Shown here: piece by piece, positions 34,068 to 42,281 of the stretch
How the letters are laid out: each line of letters starts with the position of its first letter
Position numbering within the stretch: the stretch's first letter is position 1
Assembly: GCA_903875215.1 (NCBI GenBank)
Contig: CAIQVH010000021.1
Span: 1-64,000 of the forward strand
From: an uncultured Anaerolineae bacterium
Lineage (GTDB): Bacteria > Chloroflexota > Anaerolineae > Anaerolineales > Villigracilaceae
Direction of reading: 5' to 3'
DNA: 64,000 nucleotides
Notes under the pieces: model-generated
Seen by the model: only the letters and a program-made list of their open reading frames with translations
Told to the model about the DNA's origin: nothing
Database searches by the model: none
Made by a program: the position numbers and the translations under genes

Positions 34068-35026
34068 GCGGTGTGGGGCGCGGTCTGGTTGGCGAGCCAG
34101 CCTTCATACAAGCGCAGGAAAACCACTCCCGAGAGGATCAGCAGCGCACCGCCCAGCTGAAGCAGGGTCAGGCGTTCGTTCAGGAAGATGGTTGCGATCA
34201 GCGCGGTAAAGGCCGGTTCGAGCGTGGCGACCAGGTTGACGACGCTGGAGGGCAGGTAGGTCAGGCTGGTCATGTAGAGGCCGAAGCCGGTCACGGTTGG
34301 GCCGGCCGCCAGCAGGAAAAGGATGCCCCAGCCGGGCAGGGAATCTTGCAGCCAGAGCAGGTCTGAGGCCCGGGAGGCGGCTCCGGGCAGGAACCCGCCT
34401 GGGAGCAGGTTAATCAGCAGCAGGAAGACGGAGGCAAATCCGAAGGTGTAGAGCAGGGTTGTCCACGGGTTGAGGCCGCGCTCGGAGGCGGAGCGGCCCA
34501 TCAGGGTGTAAATGGCATAGGCCAGGCCGGAAAGGATGCCGATCAGGATGCCGGCCAGGTTGGTGCGCCAGGCGGCAGCGGTCAGGGCGTCGGCGACGAG
34601 TACGCAGCCGCCCAGGCTGAGCACGACGGCGAGGATTTTGACCCAGTCGAGGCGCTCGCGCAGGAACCACCAGCCGAGCAGGGCGGTGAAGGCCGCAGAG
34701 CAGTAGGCCAGGACGGTGGAGACGGCAGCGCCATTCAAGACCACCGAGGTTGTCCAGATGGAGTTGAAGGCCGCCATCAATAGGCCGTAGCCGGCCAGGT
34801 AGCGCAGGTTGGCGCGCGAAGGGCGCAGCAGGGCCGGGCGGACGAGCGCCAGGATGGGCAGCAGCGTGAGGACGACGAACACATCGCGCCAGAAGGCCAG
34901 CACCAGGGCAGGGAGGTGGTAGGTGTTGGTCAGGTGGCGGATGAAGGGCGCGGTGGTGGAAAGGAAGACGGCGCTGATCAGGGCGATGGTGTAGCCGCGG
35001 GCGAGGTTGTTTTTGGCAGTCAACAT
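34064..35026 (-). CDS. EamA/DMT family transporter
   Basis: The 320-residue protein shows about ten hydrophobic segments in two repeats of five, with the EamA hallmark VNLVATLEPAFTALIATIFL near the end of the second repeat and SVVNL before it. Such drug/metabolite transporters export amino acids, nucleotides or metabolites. The substrate is not predictable. It lies between the nucleoside phosphorylase (13 nt) and ATL genes in a minus-strand operon; a nucleotide-base cargo is conceivable but only by context. Confidence 0.85.
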   Translation of the reverse strand: MLTAKNNLARGYTIALISAVFLSTTAPFIRHLTNTYHLPALVLAFWRDVFVVLTLLPILALVRPALLRPSRANLRYLAGYGLLMAAFNSIWTTSVVLNGAAVSTVLAYCSAAFTALLGWWFLRERLDWVKILAVVLSLGGCVLVADALTAAAWRTNLAGILIGILSGLAYAIYTLMGRSASERGLNPWTTLLYTFGFASVFLLLINLLPGGFLPGAASRASDLLWLQDSLPGWGILFLLAAGPTVTGFGLYMTSLTYLPSSVVNLVATLEPAFTALIATIFLNERLTLLQLGGALLILSGVVFLRLYEGWLANQTAPHTA

Positions 35027-35039
35027 GCCCCCGATGGTA

Positions 35040-35798
35040 TCACATCCGCAGGCAGGCTTCCACTGCCAGCCAGAAGAGATTTTCGCGGATATCCTGGCGC
35101 GATTGCCAGCCGCGATTATCCCAGTGTTCGCTGCTCAGGTCGTCGCCGGCGTAGAGCACCTGGCCGAGCCGGACGTCGCGGTAACGGGCAACCGCCATCA
35201 GCGCGGCGGCTTCCATTTCGACGGTTACGCAGCCTTCTGCGCGCCGGGCGGTGATCATGGCCGGGGTTTCGCGGTAGGGCGCGTCGGTGGTCCAGGTTTT
35301 GGCGCTCAGATACGGGATTCCGCGCCGGGTGAGGACACTTTCCAGGGCGCGCAATCCTTCGGGCTGGGCTTCCACGCTGCGAGCGGGCGGCAGGTAATGA
35401 TACGAGACGCCTTCATCGCGCAGGGCGGCGTTGACGAGAATCAACTTGCCGACGGCCAGGTCTTTTTCCAGCACTCCCGCGCCGCCGCAGACGATGAATT
35501 TGCGGCAGCCGAGGGCGATGACTTCCTCCAGCAGGCCGGCTGCCATGGCCGCTCCAACGCCCGGATGAAAAAAAGCCACCCGCTGACCTTCGTGCTCAAT
35601 CTCATAAAGCGGGTGCTGGCCATCCTCCCAGGTGTTGCGAGCCAGCAGGCGGGCCTGTCGCCCGGCGCTGACGGCCTCCAGCACTTCCCGAAAAAAGCAG
35701 ATCACGGCACATTCGGGCACATCGCGCGGCTGAATCTGGCGCGAGGGCTCAATTTTGGCTTCGGTATGGTAATCATGTTCCAACAATGGATAGGTCAT
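35040..35798 (-). CDS. Uridine phosphorylase-like nucleoside phosphorylase
   Basis: The 252-residue protein has the NP-I fold signatures: FFHPGVGAAMAAGLLEEVI, KFIVCGGAGVLEKDLAVGKL, and VTVEMEAAALMAVA (the ExEAA purine/uridine phosphorylase active-site stretch). Phosphorolytic cleavage of a nucleoside (probably uridine or a related nucleoside) is expected. The start at 35796-35798 follows GAGG; a longer reading frame upstream is out of family and would overlap surE. It is the second gene of the surE operon, 29 nt after surE. Confidence 0.87.
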   Translation of the reverse strand: MTYPLLEHDYHTEAKIEPSRQIQPRDVPECAVICFFREVLEAVSAGRQARLLARNTWEDGQHPLYEIEHEGQRVAFFHPGVGAAMAAGLLEEVIALGCRKFIVCGGAGVLEKDLAVGKLILVNAALRDEGVSYHYLPPARSVEAQPEGLRALESVLTRRGIPYLSAKTWTTDAPYRETPAMITARRAEGCVTVEMEAAALMAVARYRDVRLGQVLYAGDDLSSEHWDNRGWQSRQDIRENLFWLAVEACLRM

Positions 35799-35827
35799 GG
35801 CGCCTCGATGATGGGAGAAATGGAGTC

Positions 35828-36619
35828 TCAAACGGCAGGATTTTCTGCGCCGGAAGGCGAATCCCACCACCCGCGCAGCGCATCCAGCGCCTCGCGCGCA
35901 GTCAGATCCAGCTGTAACGGCGTGACCGAGACATAGCCCGCCCGCAGCGCGCCAAAATCCGTCCCGGCCGCATCCACGCCGGTCGGTAAGTCCCCGCCGA
36001 TCCAATAATAGGGCCGCCCGCGCGGATCGCGGCGCGTATCGAGCGCATCGCGGTAGACGCGCAATCCCTGGCGGGTGATCTGTATCCCGCGCAATTCTGC
36101 CTCGCTGCGCTGCGGCACGTTGACATTCAACAACACCCCGGCAGGCAGGCCGCGCTTCAGCACCTGCGCCACCACATGCGCCGCCGCGCGCGCCGCCGGG
36201 CCATAATCCAGCTCGCCATGCCCCGGCTCCGAATCGAGCGAAACCGCCACCCCAGGCACGCCGCTGATCACCGCTTCCATGGCCGCCGTCACCGTCCCCG
36301 AATAGGTCACGTCATAACCAATATTCGCATTCGGGTTAATGCCCGAAACCACCAGGTCTATTTTCTCCGGTACCACCCCCAGCAGCGCCAGCGCCACGCA
36401 GTCACTCGGCGCGCCGTCACTCGTCAGCGCGGGCGTACCATCGGCCAGCGTCACCTCGCGCACCCGCAGCGGGCGTTCCATCGTCTTGACATGCCCCGAC
36501 GCGCTCCAGTTGCGGTCAGGCGCCAGCACCGTCACCTGCCCAAACGGGCGCATTTCCTGCGCCAGCGCCAGCAAGCCCGGCGCCAGCACACCATCGTCAT
36601 TCGTCACCAGAATATGCAT
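35828..36619 (-). CDS. surE: 5'/3'-nucleotidase SurE
   Basis: The 263-residue protein begins MHILVTNDDGVLAPGL, whose adjacent acidic residues bind the divalent metal, and has APDRNWSASGH and LVVSGINPNANIGYDVTYSG. SurE dephosphorylates nucleoside 5'- and 3'-monophosphates. GAGG precedes the ATG at 36617-36619; an upstream in-frame ATG adds seven residues outside the family. It heads a minus-strand operon with a nucleoside phosphorylase, EamA transporter, ATL and ThyX-like genes, so nucleotide salvage is the common theme. Confidence 0.95.
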   Translation of the reverse strand: MHILVTNDDGVLAPGLLALAQEMRPFGQVTVLAPDRNWSASGHVKTMERPLRVREVTLADGTPALTSDGAPSDCVALALLGVVPEKIDLVVSGINPNANIGYDVTYSGTVTAAMEAVISGVPGVAVSLDSEPGHGELDYGPAARAAAHVVAQVLKRGLPAGVLLNVNVPQRSEAELRGIQITRQGLRVYRDALDTRRDPRGRPYYWIGGDLPTGVDAAGTDFGALRAGYVSVTPLQLDLTAREALDALRGWWDSPSGAENPAV

Positions 36620-36672
36620 CACAACCTCAAAGGAGCCCAAATTACGGAAGCGAACTCCCGCCCTCCAAAGGA

Positions 36673-36680
36673 ATTATAAT
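36673..36680. promoter_or_regulatory. Shared divergent -10 region between surE and the TolB-like gene
   Basis: The palindrome ATTATAAT gives TATAAT on both strands (36675-36680 plus, 36673-36678 minus). On the plus strand it lies 7 nt before the ATG at 36688, suggesting leaderless transcription. On the minus strand it is about 50 nt ahead of surE. Two polymerases could not use it at once, so the two operons may exclude each other. Confidence 0.5.
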
Positions 36681-36687
36681 CCCCCCC

Positions 36688-37776
36688 ATGAACTCAGCAC
36701 CGCGCCGCCTGGCCACCTTTTTCCTGCTGATTGGACTGCTCAACGCCTGCGCCTCGACCGGCAGCCCGGAAAGCCTCCACCGCCCCGGCTTTTTCGTTTA
36801 CTCGCTCCCCAGCGCCTCGCTGCTGATCGCCGATACCCCGGCCGCCCCGCCCCGCCAGGTGATTGCGCTGCCCCCGCCTGCCGATTGCGCCCTGCATGCC
36901 ATCCACCCGGCCCCGCGCGGAAGCTGGATCGCCATCGAATGGGACTGTCCCTCCGGCCTGCGCGTTCAATTGCTCGATACCGCCAGCCGCGCCACGCGCT
37001 TCGCCCTGCGCGACCCAACCCTCGACAACCGCTTGCTGGCCTGGCACCCCGCCGGCCGCGCGCTCTACCTCAAGGTCGGCACACTCTCCAACCCCCAAAC
37101 CGTGCGCCTGGAAGTCGACACCGGCCAGGCCACCGACCTGAACCTGCCCGGCTTCCTCTACGACCTGGCCCCCTCGCCCGATGGCGCGCGCCTGCTCTAT
37201 TCGCTCTCTAACGGCATCGGCTTCGGCTCCGAAACCTGGCTGGGCGCAGAAAATGCCCAGAACGCCTCGCAACTGCTCGTCGAGCCCGCCAGTATCCTCG
37301 CCCTGGCACAGTTCTCGCCTGATGGCCGCCAGATCGCCTACATCAAAATGCCCGATTCCACCGCGCAATATCCCCCCGGCGAGTTATGGATCATGGCGTC
37401 AGATGGCAGCCAGGCTCATTTCGTCGCGCAGGCAGATGCCGGGCGCGGGTTTGGGCCGGCCTGGTCGCCGCGCGGCGATCAAATCGCCTTTGTCAGCCGC
37501 CGCAATCCCGCCGCCAACCAATCCCAAGGAACGCAGGGGCTGGATGACCCGGCTGAGGCCGCCTCCCTGGCCCTTTCCCTCTACACCCTGGCCGATGCCT
37601 CCCTGCGCGTCTGGCCCGCCGCGCTGCTTAAGCCGCCCGCCTGGTCACCCGAGGGTACTCTTTTGGTTTTTACCGCGCTGGAAAATGATACAATGACCGT
37701 ATGGCAGCTTGAAATCGCCACGCAGCGCGCCGAAAAATTGTATACCGCGGCCTGCTGCGCCGGCTGGCTGCGCTGA
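36688..37776 (+). CDS. TolB-like beta-propeller lipoprotein
   Basis: The 362-residue protein starts with a lipoprotein signal (FFLLIGLLNAC, lipobox LLNAC). Residues about 50-350 look like WD40/PD40 propeller blades, with repeats such as DLAPSPDGARLLYSL, ALAQFSPDGRQIAYIKM, GPAWSPRGDQIAFVS and PPAWSPEGTLLVFTA. It is presumably anchored on the outer face of the cytoplasmic membrane. TolB-like propellers commonly bind proteins or carbohydrates, and no partner is evident here. Its end is 12 nt from the next gene. Confidence 0.83.
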   Translation: MNSAPRRLATFFLLIGLLNACASTGSPESLHRPGFFVYSLPSASLLIADTPAAPPRQVIALPPPADCALHAIHPAPRGSWIAIEWDCPSGLRVQLLDTASRATRFALRDPTLDNRLLAWHPAGRALYLKVGTLSNPQTVRLEVDTGQATDLNLPGFLYDLAPSPDGARLLYSLSNGIGFGSETWLGAENAQNASQLLVEPASILALAQFSPDGRQIAYIKMPDSTAQYPPGELWIMASDGSQAHFVAQADAGRGFGPAWSPRGDQIAFVSRRNPAANQSQGTQGLDDPAEAASLALSLYTLADASLRVWPAALLKPPAWSPEGTLLVFTALENDTMTVWQLEIATQRAEKLYTAACCAGWLR

Positions 37777-37788
37777 TTGTGGGCCGAT

Positions 37789-38517
37789 ATGCGAAGACAT
37801 CTCCTGATCCCCCTCATTTTTTTGCTGACCGCCTGCGCCAACGGGCCAACAGAACCTGCCCTCCTGCCAGGCCTGGTGACCGTCACGCCCGAACCTGCCA
37901 CCGCCACCCTCATGGCGGAAGCCTCCTTCACGCCGCTTGCCACACCCACCGCGCTGGAAATTGCCACCGTTGAACCGCCTCCCACCTTCACCCCGGCGCT
38001 GAGCCCCACCCCCGCGCCCACCGCCACTTCCCTCGGCCCGACCCCCACCGAAACGCTCCTGCCTCCCCTCGAACTGCCCACCGAAAAACCCTTCGCCCCC
38101 GCCCGCCTGCCCTGGACCGGCCTGCCCACCTACCCCGGCGATTCCGACCCCGGCCTGCTGTTCCGCATGGATTATGACCCCGATCTGTGGGCCCAAACCG
38201 AGGGCAATTACGGCGAGATCGTGCTCGGTCACCGCAACATTCCTTATTGCACCCTGGCCGCCTGGTCGGGGCGCGGCCTGCCCGGTGGCATGAGAGTGGA
38301 ACACGAATTCCGCGCCCTGGGAAATGCCCACTACGACATCAACACGATCACCCTGCAAACCAACGTCCAGTTCGTCACCTACGTCGGCGGCGATGGGCAT
38401 GTCCTGACCGGCTTCCAGGTCTCCTTTGAAACCCAAAAAGAACAATGTCTCCAGGATGCCGAGGCAATCCTGGGCACATTACGTTCCCTGTCCGCCACTC
38501 CCACCGCCACTCCCTGA
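37789..38517 (+). CDS. Thr/Pro-rich lipoprotein of unknown function
   Basis: The 242-residue protein has a short lipoprotein signal (LLIPLIFLLTAC, lipobox LLTAC). A low-complexity Thr/Pro/Ala linker at about residues 25-105 puts a C-terminal globular part away from the membrane. The globular part (about residues 110-235) contains two Cys in DGHVLTGFQ... and CTLAAW regions but has no family I recognise. The ATG at 37789 was chosen over an in-frame TTG because it gives a clean signal peptide. It is co-directional with the TolB-like and M23 genes. Confidence 0.72.
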   Translation: MRRHLLIPLIFLLTACANGPTEPALLPGLVTVTPEPATATLMAEASFTPLATPTALEIATVEPPPTFTPALSPTPAPTATSLGPTPTETLLPPLELPTEKPFAPARLPWTGLPTYPGDSDPGLLFRMDYDPDLWAQTEGNYGEIVLGHRNIPYCTLAAWSGRGLPGGMRVEHEFRALGNAHYDINTITLQTNVQFVTYVGGDGHVLTGFQVSFETQKEQCLQDAEAILGTLRSLSATPTATP

Positions 38518-38530
38518 GATCCGTCACCCG

Positions 38531-40300
38531 ATGAAACTGCGCCGCTCTGCCAAGCTCTTCCTGTTGCTCCTCGCCCTGGCGGGCATTCTGGGATTGGCCG
38601 AAGTGCGGCTGGCTGCCGCGCTGCCACCTGCCGCCGTCACCCCATTCCTTTATCCACCCTACTATGGCCGCTCCTCCGAAGAATCCATCTTCGATCACAG
38701 CGACCCGATCTATTCCCTGCTCGACAACAAAATCGTCACCTACATGGGCGAGACGCTGACCAAAGCCTGCCCCGCCTCGCCGCAGGGCACCCCGCCGCCC
38801 GGCGGCCAGTGTGACCAGGGCTACGGAAGTTACTGGAGCTACCGGCTGGGCATCTACCTGTGGTACAACGGCCACGACGGCATCGACTATGGCGTCAGCT
38901 ACCGCCCGCTCCTGGCCGCCGCCGATGCCGATCAGGTTGTCTACGCTGGCTGGTACAACCCTCAAGATCACGGCTCCAGCCTCGGCATCTACGTCCGTCT
39001 GCATCACCCCAACGGCTACAACACCTGGTACGGGCACATGAGCGCCATCGCCGTACAATCGTGCGCAACCATCGGCTGCGCCAGCCTGGCGCACGGCGAA
39101 GAGATCGGCACCAGTGGAACCACCGGCAACTCCTCCGGGCCGCACCTGCACTTCCGCGTCACCAACCTGCTTGCCAAACCCATCGACCCCTATGGCTGGG
39201 CTGGCAGCGCCGGGCAGGATCCCTGGGCCTATAACCAGCCCGAATCGCTCTGGGCCCAGTATCCCGATATCAGCGGCTACCCCAAAAACGTCTACCCTGG
39301 CGGCGCACCGCTTGCCACCCCCACCGCGCCCGCCACCGGCTTCCTGGTGGATGATCTCGACCCGCGCTTCGATGAACTCCCTACCGGCTGTTGGGTTCCT
39401 TATAGTACGGCCATCTCCAACAGCCAGGCTGGCCGCCTGCTGGCCGTCACCCCGCTTGCCAGTGGAACCGACACCTGCAAGGTGCGTTGGAAGCGCCCGC
39501 TGGAGACCGGCGCAGGCATTTTCGCGGTCTATGTGCGAGTCCCCGGCCTCCACGCCACCAGCCAGGGCGCACTCTACACCATTCAGCACGATGGCCGCAC
39601 CGACATGGTTGTGCTCAACCAGGCCGTCTTCCCCAACAGCTCAATCACCGATGGCTGGGTCTACCTGGGAAAATATTATTTCAATGGCCTCGATCTGGAA
39701 TATGTCCAGCTTGGCAACCGCACCCAGGATACCTCCGCCGAAGCCTCCCGTCTCGAACTGGGCGCCGACGCCGTGCGTTTCGTCCCGCTCGTGCCGGGCA
39801 CCGCCCAACCCAGCAATACCCCCACCATCACGCTGACTCCTTCGATTACCCCCACCCCCACCATCACCCGCACCCCCACTGCTTCGCGCACCCCCACCAT
39901 CACCCGTACACCCACCATCACCCGCACCCCGACCAATACCCGCACTCCCAGCAACACCCCGGCCATCCGCCCCACTGACACGCGTTGGCCGACCAGGACG
40001 TACACCCCATCCCGCACCCCGACAGCTTCGCTAACCCCCACCATCACCCGCACCCCAACGGTCTCCCGCACCCCGACTGCTTCCCGTACTCCAACCCCCA
40101 CCCGCACAGCCACCAGCACGCGCACCCCAACCCCCACCAAAACCCTCACGCGTACCCCTGGCCCTTCTCCCACTCGGACAGTCACCCCCACGCGCAGCCT
40201 GACGCCCACCCGCACCCCCTCTCAAACACGCTGGCCGACCCGCACCCCCACCCCTTCCCAAACACGCTGGCCGACCCGCACATCCACCTCGCCGCCATAA
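38531..40300 (+). CDS. Secreted M23 peptidase with golvesin-like domain and Thr/Pro tail
   Basis: The 589-residue protein has a signal peptide (LFLLLLALAGILGLAEV). Its M23 LytM-type domain has the zinc ligands in HDGIDYG (His115, Asp119) and HLHF (His205-His207), with the catalytic YGHM (His169). Residues about 270-425 look like a golvesin/Xly C-terminal-like beta domain (WVYLGKYYFNGLDLEYVQLG, ADAVRFVPL). The last ~155 residues are Thr/Pro/Arg-rich repeats. It probably cuts peptidoglycan cross-links and is displayed on or near the wall. The ATG at 38531 begins the signal; an earlier in-frame start overlaps the lipoprotein gene. Confidence 0.87.
   Translation: MKLRRSAKLFLLLLALAGILGLAEVRLAAALPPAAVTPFLYPPYYGRSSEESIFDHSDPIYSLLDNKIVTYMGETLTKACPASPQGTPPPGGQCDQGYGSYWSYRLGIYLWYNGHDGIDYGVSYRPLLAAADADQVVYAGWYNPQDHGSSLGIYVRLHHPNGYNTWYGHMSAIAVQSCATIGCASLAHGEEIGTSGTTGNSSGPHLHFRVTNLLAKPIDPYGWAGSAGQDPWAYNQPESLWAQYPDISGYPKNVYPGGAPLATPTAPATGFLVDDLDPRFDELPTGCWVPYSTAISNSQAGRLLAVTPLASGTDTCKVRWKRPLETGAGIFAVYVRVPGLHATSQGALYTIQHDGRTDMVVLNQAVFPNSSITDGWVYLGKYYFNGLDLEYVQLGNRTQDTSAEASRLELGADAVRFVPLVPGTAQPSNTPTITLTPSITPTPTITRTPTASRTPTITRTPTITRTPTNTRTPSNTPAIRPTDTRWPTRTYTPSRTPTASLTPTITRTPTVSRTPTASRTPTPTRTATSTRTPTPTKTLTRTPGPSPTRTVTPTRSLTPTRTPSQTRWPTRTPTPSQTRWPTRTSTSPP
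39836..40297 (+). repeat. Low-complexity Thr/Pro/Arg repeat region at the M23 protein C-terminus
   Basis: The segment encodes short repeats such as TPTITRTPT and three copies of TRWPTRT. The DNA is a cytosine-rich series of ACCCCC/CACC units, so copy number may drift. Thr-Pro tails of this kind often act as stiff, possibly O-glycosylated spacers. Confidence 0.8.
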
Positions 40301-40307
40301 ACACAAA

Positions 40308-40343
40308 CCGGGGCTGATCATAGGATCAGCCCCGGCCTTTTTT
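40308..40343. terminator. Terminator between convergent M23 and small secreted-protein genes
   Basis: A 12-bp GC-rich stem (40308-40319 with 40324-40335, loop ATAG) is followed by a T-run on the plus strand (40338-40343). On the minus strand the sequence after the stem is less T-rich (TTTGTGTTT), so minus-strand activity is weaker. It lies 8 nt after the M23 stop and 17 nt before the minus gene's end. Confidence 0.82.
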
Positions 40344-40359
40344 CATTCATATCGCCCGG

Positions 40360-40698
40360 CTAGCGAGCCAAAACCACTTTCAACTTCCCCTCAACACACT
40401 GGAAGCGCAGGATACGCGCCTGGCTCATGTTGATGGTGCCATACGCCGTGCCGCAAACGGTAATGGCTTTATAGGAATAAATGGCAGGGGTCAGGGCAAA
40501 TGTGGAGGACGGGAACCCTGCCACCTTCCAGATCTGCTTTCCGCCTGTTTCAAACATCATAGAGATCGAAGTTCCCGGATTGGTATTGTTGACAACAGTC
40601 AGGTTGTTCGTGGTGGTCCTGGAAGCCATAACGCTCGTGCCGAACAGGGAGGCCAGCAAGGCCAGGATCAACGCCGCAAAAAAAACGGACTTCTTCAT
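40360..40698 (-). CDS. Small secreted protein of unknown function
   Basis: The 112-residue protein has a classical signal peptide (FFAALILALLASLFG, ending near VMAS) and a mature part of about 85 residues with no recognised family. It has two cysteines (VCGTAYG, FQCVEG) that could form a disulfide and a mixed polar sequence with TNNLTVVNNTN near the start. AAGGAGAG lies just upstream of the ATG. It is monocistronic, with its own promoter and AGTACT repeats upstream, and its end meets a terminator. Confidence 0.7.
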   Translation of the reverse strand: MKKSVFFAALILALLASLFGTSVMASRTTTNNLTVVNNTNPGTSISMMFETGGKQIWKVAGFPSSTFALTPAIYSYKAITVCGTAYGTINMSQARILRFQCVEGKLKVVLAR

Positions 40699-40768
40699 AA
40701 TTTTCTCTCCTTTTGAGAATTGCGAGGTCGTTTTAACTTGCGAAACAAGCCTGAACGACGGGGCCCAT

Positions 40769-40789
40769 AGTACTACAGTACTGATTATA
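40769..40789 (-). promoter_or_regulatory. Promoter and putative operator of the small secreted protein
   Basis: On the minus strand a TATAAT (40784-40789) lies about 86 nt upstream of the ATG, just downstream of a long A/T tract (40790-40820). Two self-complementary AGTACT hexamers (40769-40774 and 40777-40782) cover the predicted transcription start, which is where a repressor would act. No -35 hexamer matches the consensus. Confidence 0.4.
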
Positions 40790-40840
40790 TATTAAAAAAA
40801 ACAAAAAAAGAAAAGAAAATGGTTGAGTCAACCCTGCTGC

Positions 40841-42274
40841 TCACTTCATATCAAACAGGTACAAGTACACACTCGACCCAGGCTCGATAAACTGGCGCTT
40901 TTTCTCTCCCAGCTGTTTGAGGTACGCCAGCATCAGGTCCTTCTCATTGTACTCAGCGGTTTCATAGACATGCGCAAACAAGACCCAGACCCGGCCGCGG
41001 CCTTTCAATGGATCCAATTCGGCCAGCAGTGCCTGCGGATCGCCGGGATGCAGCCCCCCGGCGATGTACCCGGCTTGCCCGTCGGAATAATAGCGAAACG
41101 CAGGCAGAGCCCAATTGTAAACATACAAAACATCCCCCGGCAAGCGGTTGGCCTGCCAGTAAGCCAGCGCCGGGCGGATGTGTTCCGGGTACTTCGGCGC
41201 GAGAAATGCCCTGGCCGAGGTCAGGGCCGGTGCGCCGAGCAGACCGCCCGCCAGCGAAACCGCCAGGAAAGCAGCCAGGGCCGGTCGCAGACCGAGCCTG
41301 AAGAGACCCTCCAGCGCGGCGCCGCACAGCAGGTAAATGAGCGGGACGGAGAATAACATCATCCGCCCGGCAAAGGGATATTTTTGCAGGCTGGAAGCGA
41401 GCAGCGTGATCAGAAAGATCAGCACCAGCCCCCCCGCCGATTGTGGCCGCCGTGTAAAGAGCACTCCCAATCCTGCCAGGCAGATCCCCGCCAGCAGCGC
41501 CGCCGGCCAGGCTCCCAGGCCGGCAGGAAACTCAAACAACCCCAACAGGGCCGCGAGCGGGCCGGACGCAAAATAGTCGCCCCAGTAATTGAGCAGGTAA
41601 GCATCCTGGGCCAGTGCCCGCAAGCTGACCAGGTACAGCACCCCAAAGCTGACCAGCCAGCCCGCGCCGACCGCCAGGGTGGGCCAGGGGTTGTGGCGGG
41701 TTTCCACCAGCCGCATCAGGCCGATGGCGGCCAGCACGAACACAGCCGGGTGCGAAAACCAGACGGCCAGCATGCCGGTCACGAGCAGCAGCAGATTCTG
41801 TGCAAGGAGCGCAGAGCGCGGCGGGCGCCAGGCCAGGTACAACAAGACCAGCGCAATCAGCACATCGCTGGAATACTGCTTGACTTCGGAAGAGTAATAG
41901 ATCAGTGCCGGGCTGACGGCGAACAGGGCCAGGGCGCTGAGCGCGCCGGGCTCCTCGAGCAATTCGCGGGCCAGGAAGTGGAAAAGAATCAGGGCGGCGC
42001 AGCCTGCCAGCAACGGGAGCAGGCGCAGGGCGCGTTCTCCGCCGCCAAACAGGGTGGCGGCCAGTTTTTCGAGCAGTAAAAAGCCGAGCGGCGCACCCTG
42101 TTCGTAGTCCAGTTTTCCCAAAAGCCCGGCCACGTTTCTGTTCAGGATGTTCAGGGCCAGCATGGCTTCATCGATCCAGAGCGAGCGGTTGGCAAGGTAT
42201 TGCCGCAGGCGCAACGCCAGGCCGAGGGTTATCAGCCCCCAGGCGGCAAAAGTGGCCCATCGACCCGATTTCAT
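40841..42274 (-). CDS. Glycosyltransferase family 39/83-like membrane protein
   Basis: This 477-residue protein has about ten transmembrane segments and the GT-C first-loop motif NRSLWIDEAMLALNIL, which holds the catalytic acidic residues of PMT/ArnT-type enzymes. A YYSSEVKQYSSDV loop follows the second extracytoplasmic region. Such enzymes transfer a sugar from a polyprenyl phosphate carrier to a lipid or protein outside the membrane. The start lies 7 nt after azlD. The acceptor is unknown, although the Thr-rich secreted proteins nearby are plausible substrates (inference). Confidence 0.82.
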   Translation of the reverse strand: MKSGRWATFAAWGLITLGLALRLRQYLANRSLWIDEAMLALNILNRNVAGLLGKLDYEQGAPLGFLLLEKLAATLFGGGERALRLLPLLAGCAALILFHFLARELLEEPGALSALALFAVSPALIYYSSEVKQYSSDVLIALVLLYLAWRPPRSALLAQNLLLLVTGMLAVWFSHPAVFVLAAIGLMRLVETRHNPWPTLAVGAGWLVSFGVLYLVSLRALAQDAYLLNYWGDYFASGPLAALLGLFEFPAGLGAWPAALLAGICLAGLGVLFTRRPQSAGGLVLIFLITLLASSLQKYPFAGRMMLFSVPLIYLLCGAALEGLFRLGLRPALAAFLAVSLAGGLLGAPALTSARAFLAPKYPEHIRPALAYWQANRLPGDVLYVYNWALPAFRYYSDGQAGYIAGGLHPGDPQALLAELDPLKGRGRVWVLFAHVYETAEYNEKDLMLAYLKQLGEKKRQFIEPGSSVYLYLFDMK

Positions 42275-42281
42275 GCCGAAC

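Noticed and set aside
39836-40297. CRISPR-like repetitive block
   Set aside because: The repeats are short, imperfect and in frame with the M23 protein (Thr/Pro tail). There are no unique spacers of constant length and no cas genes.
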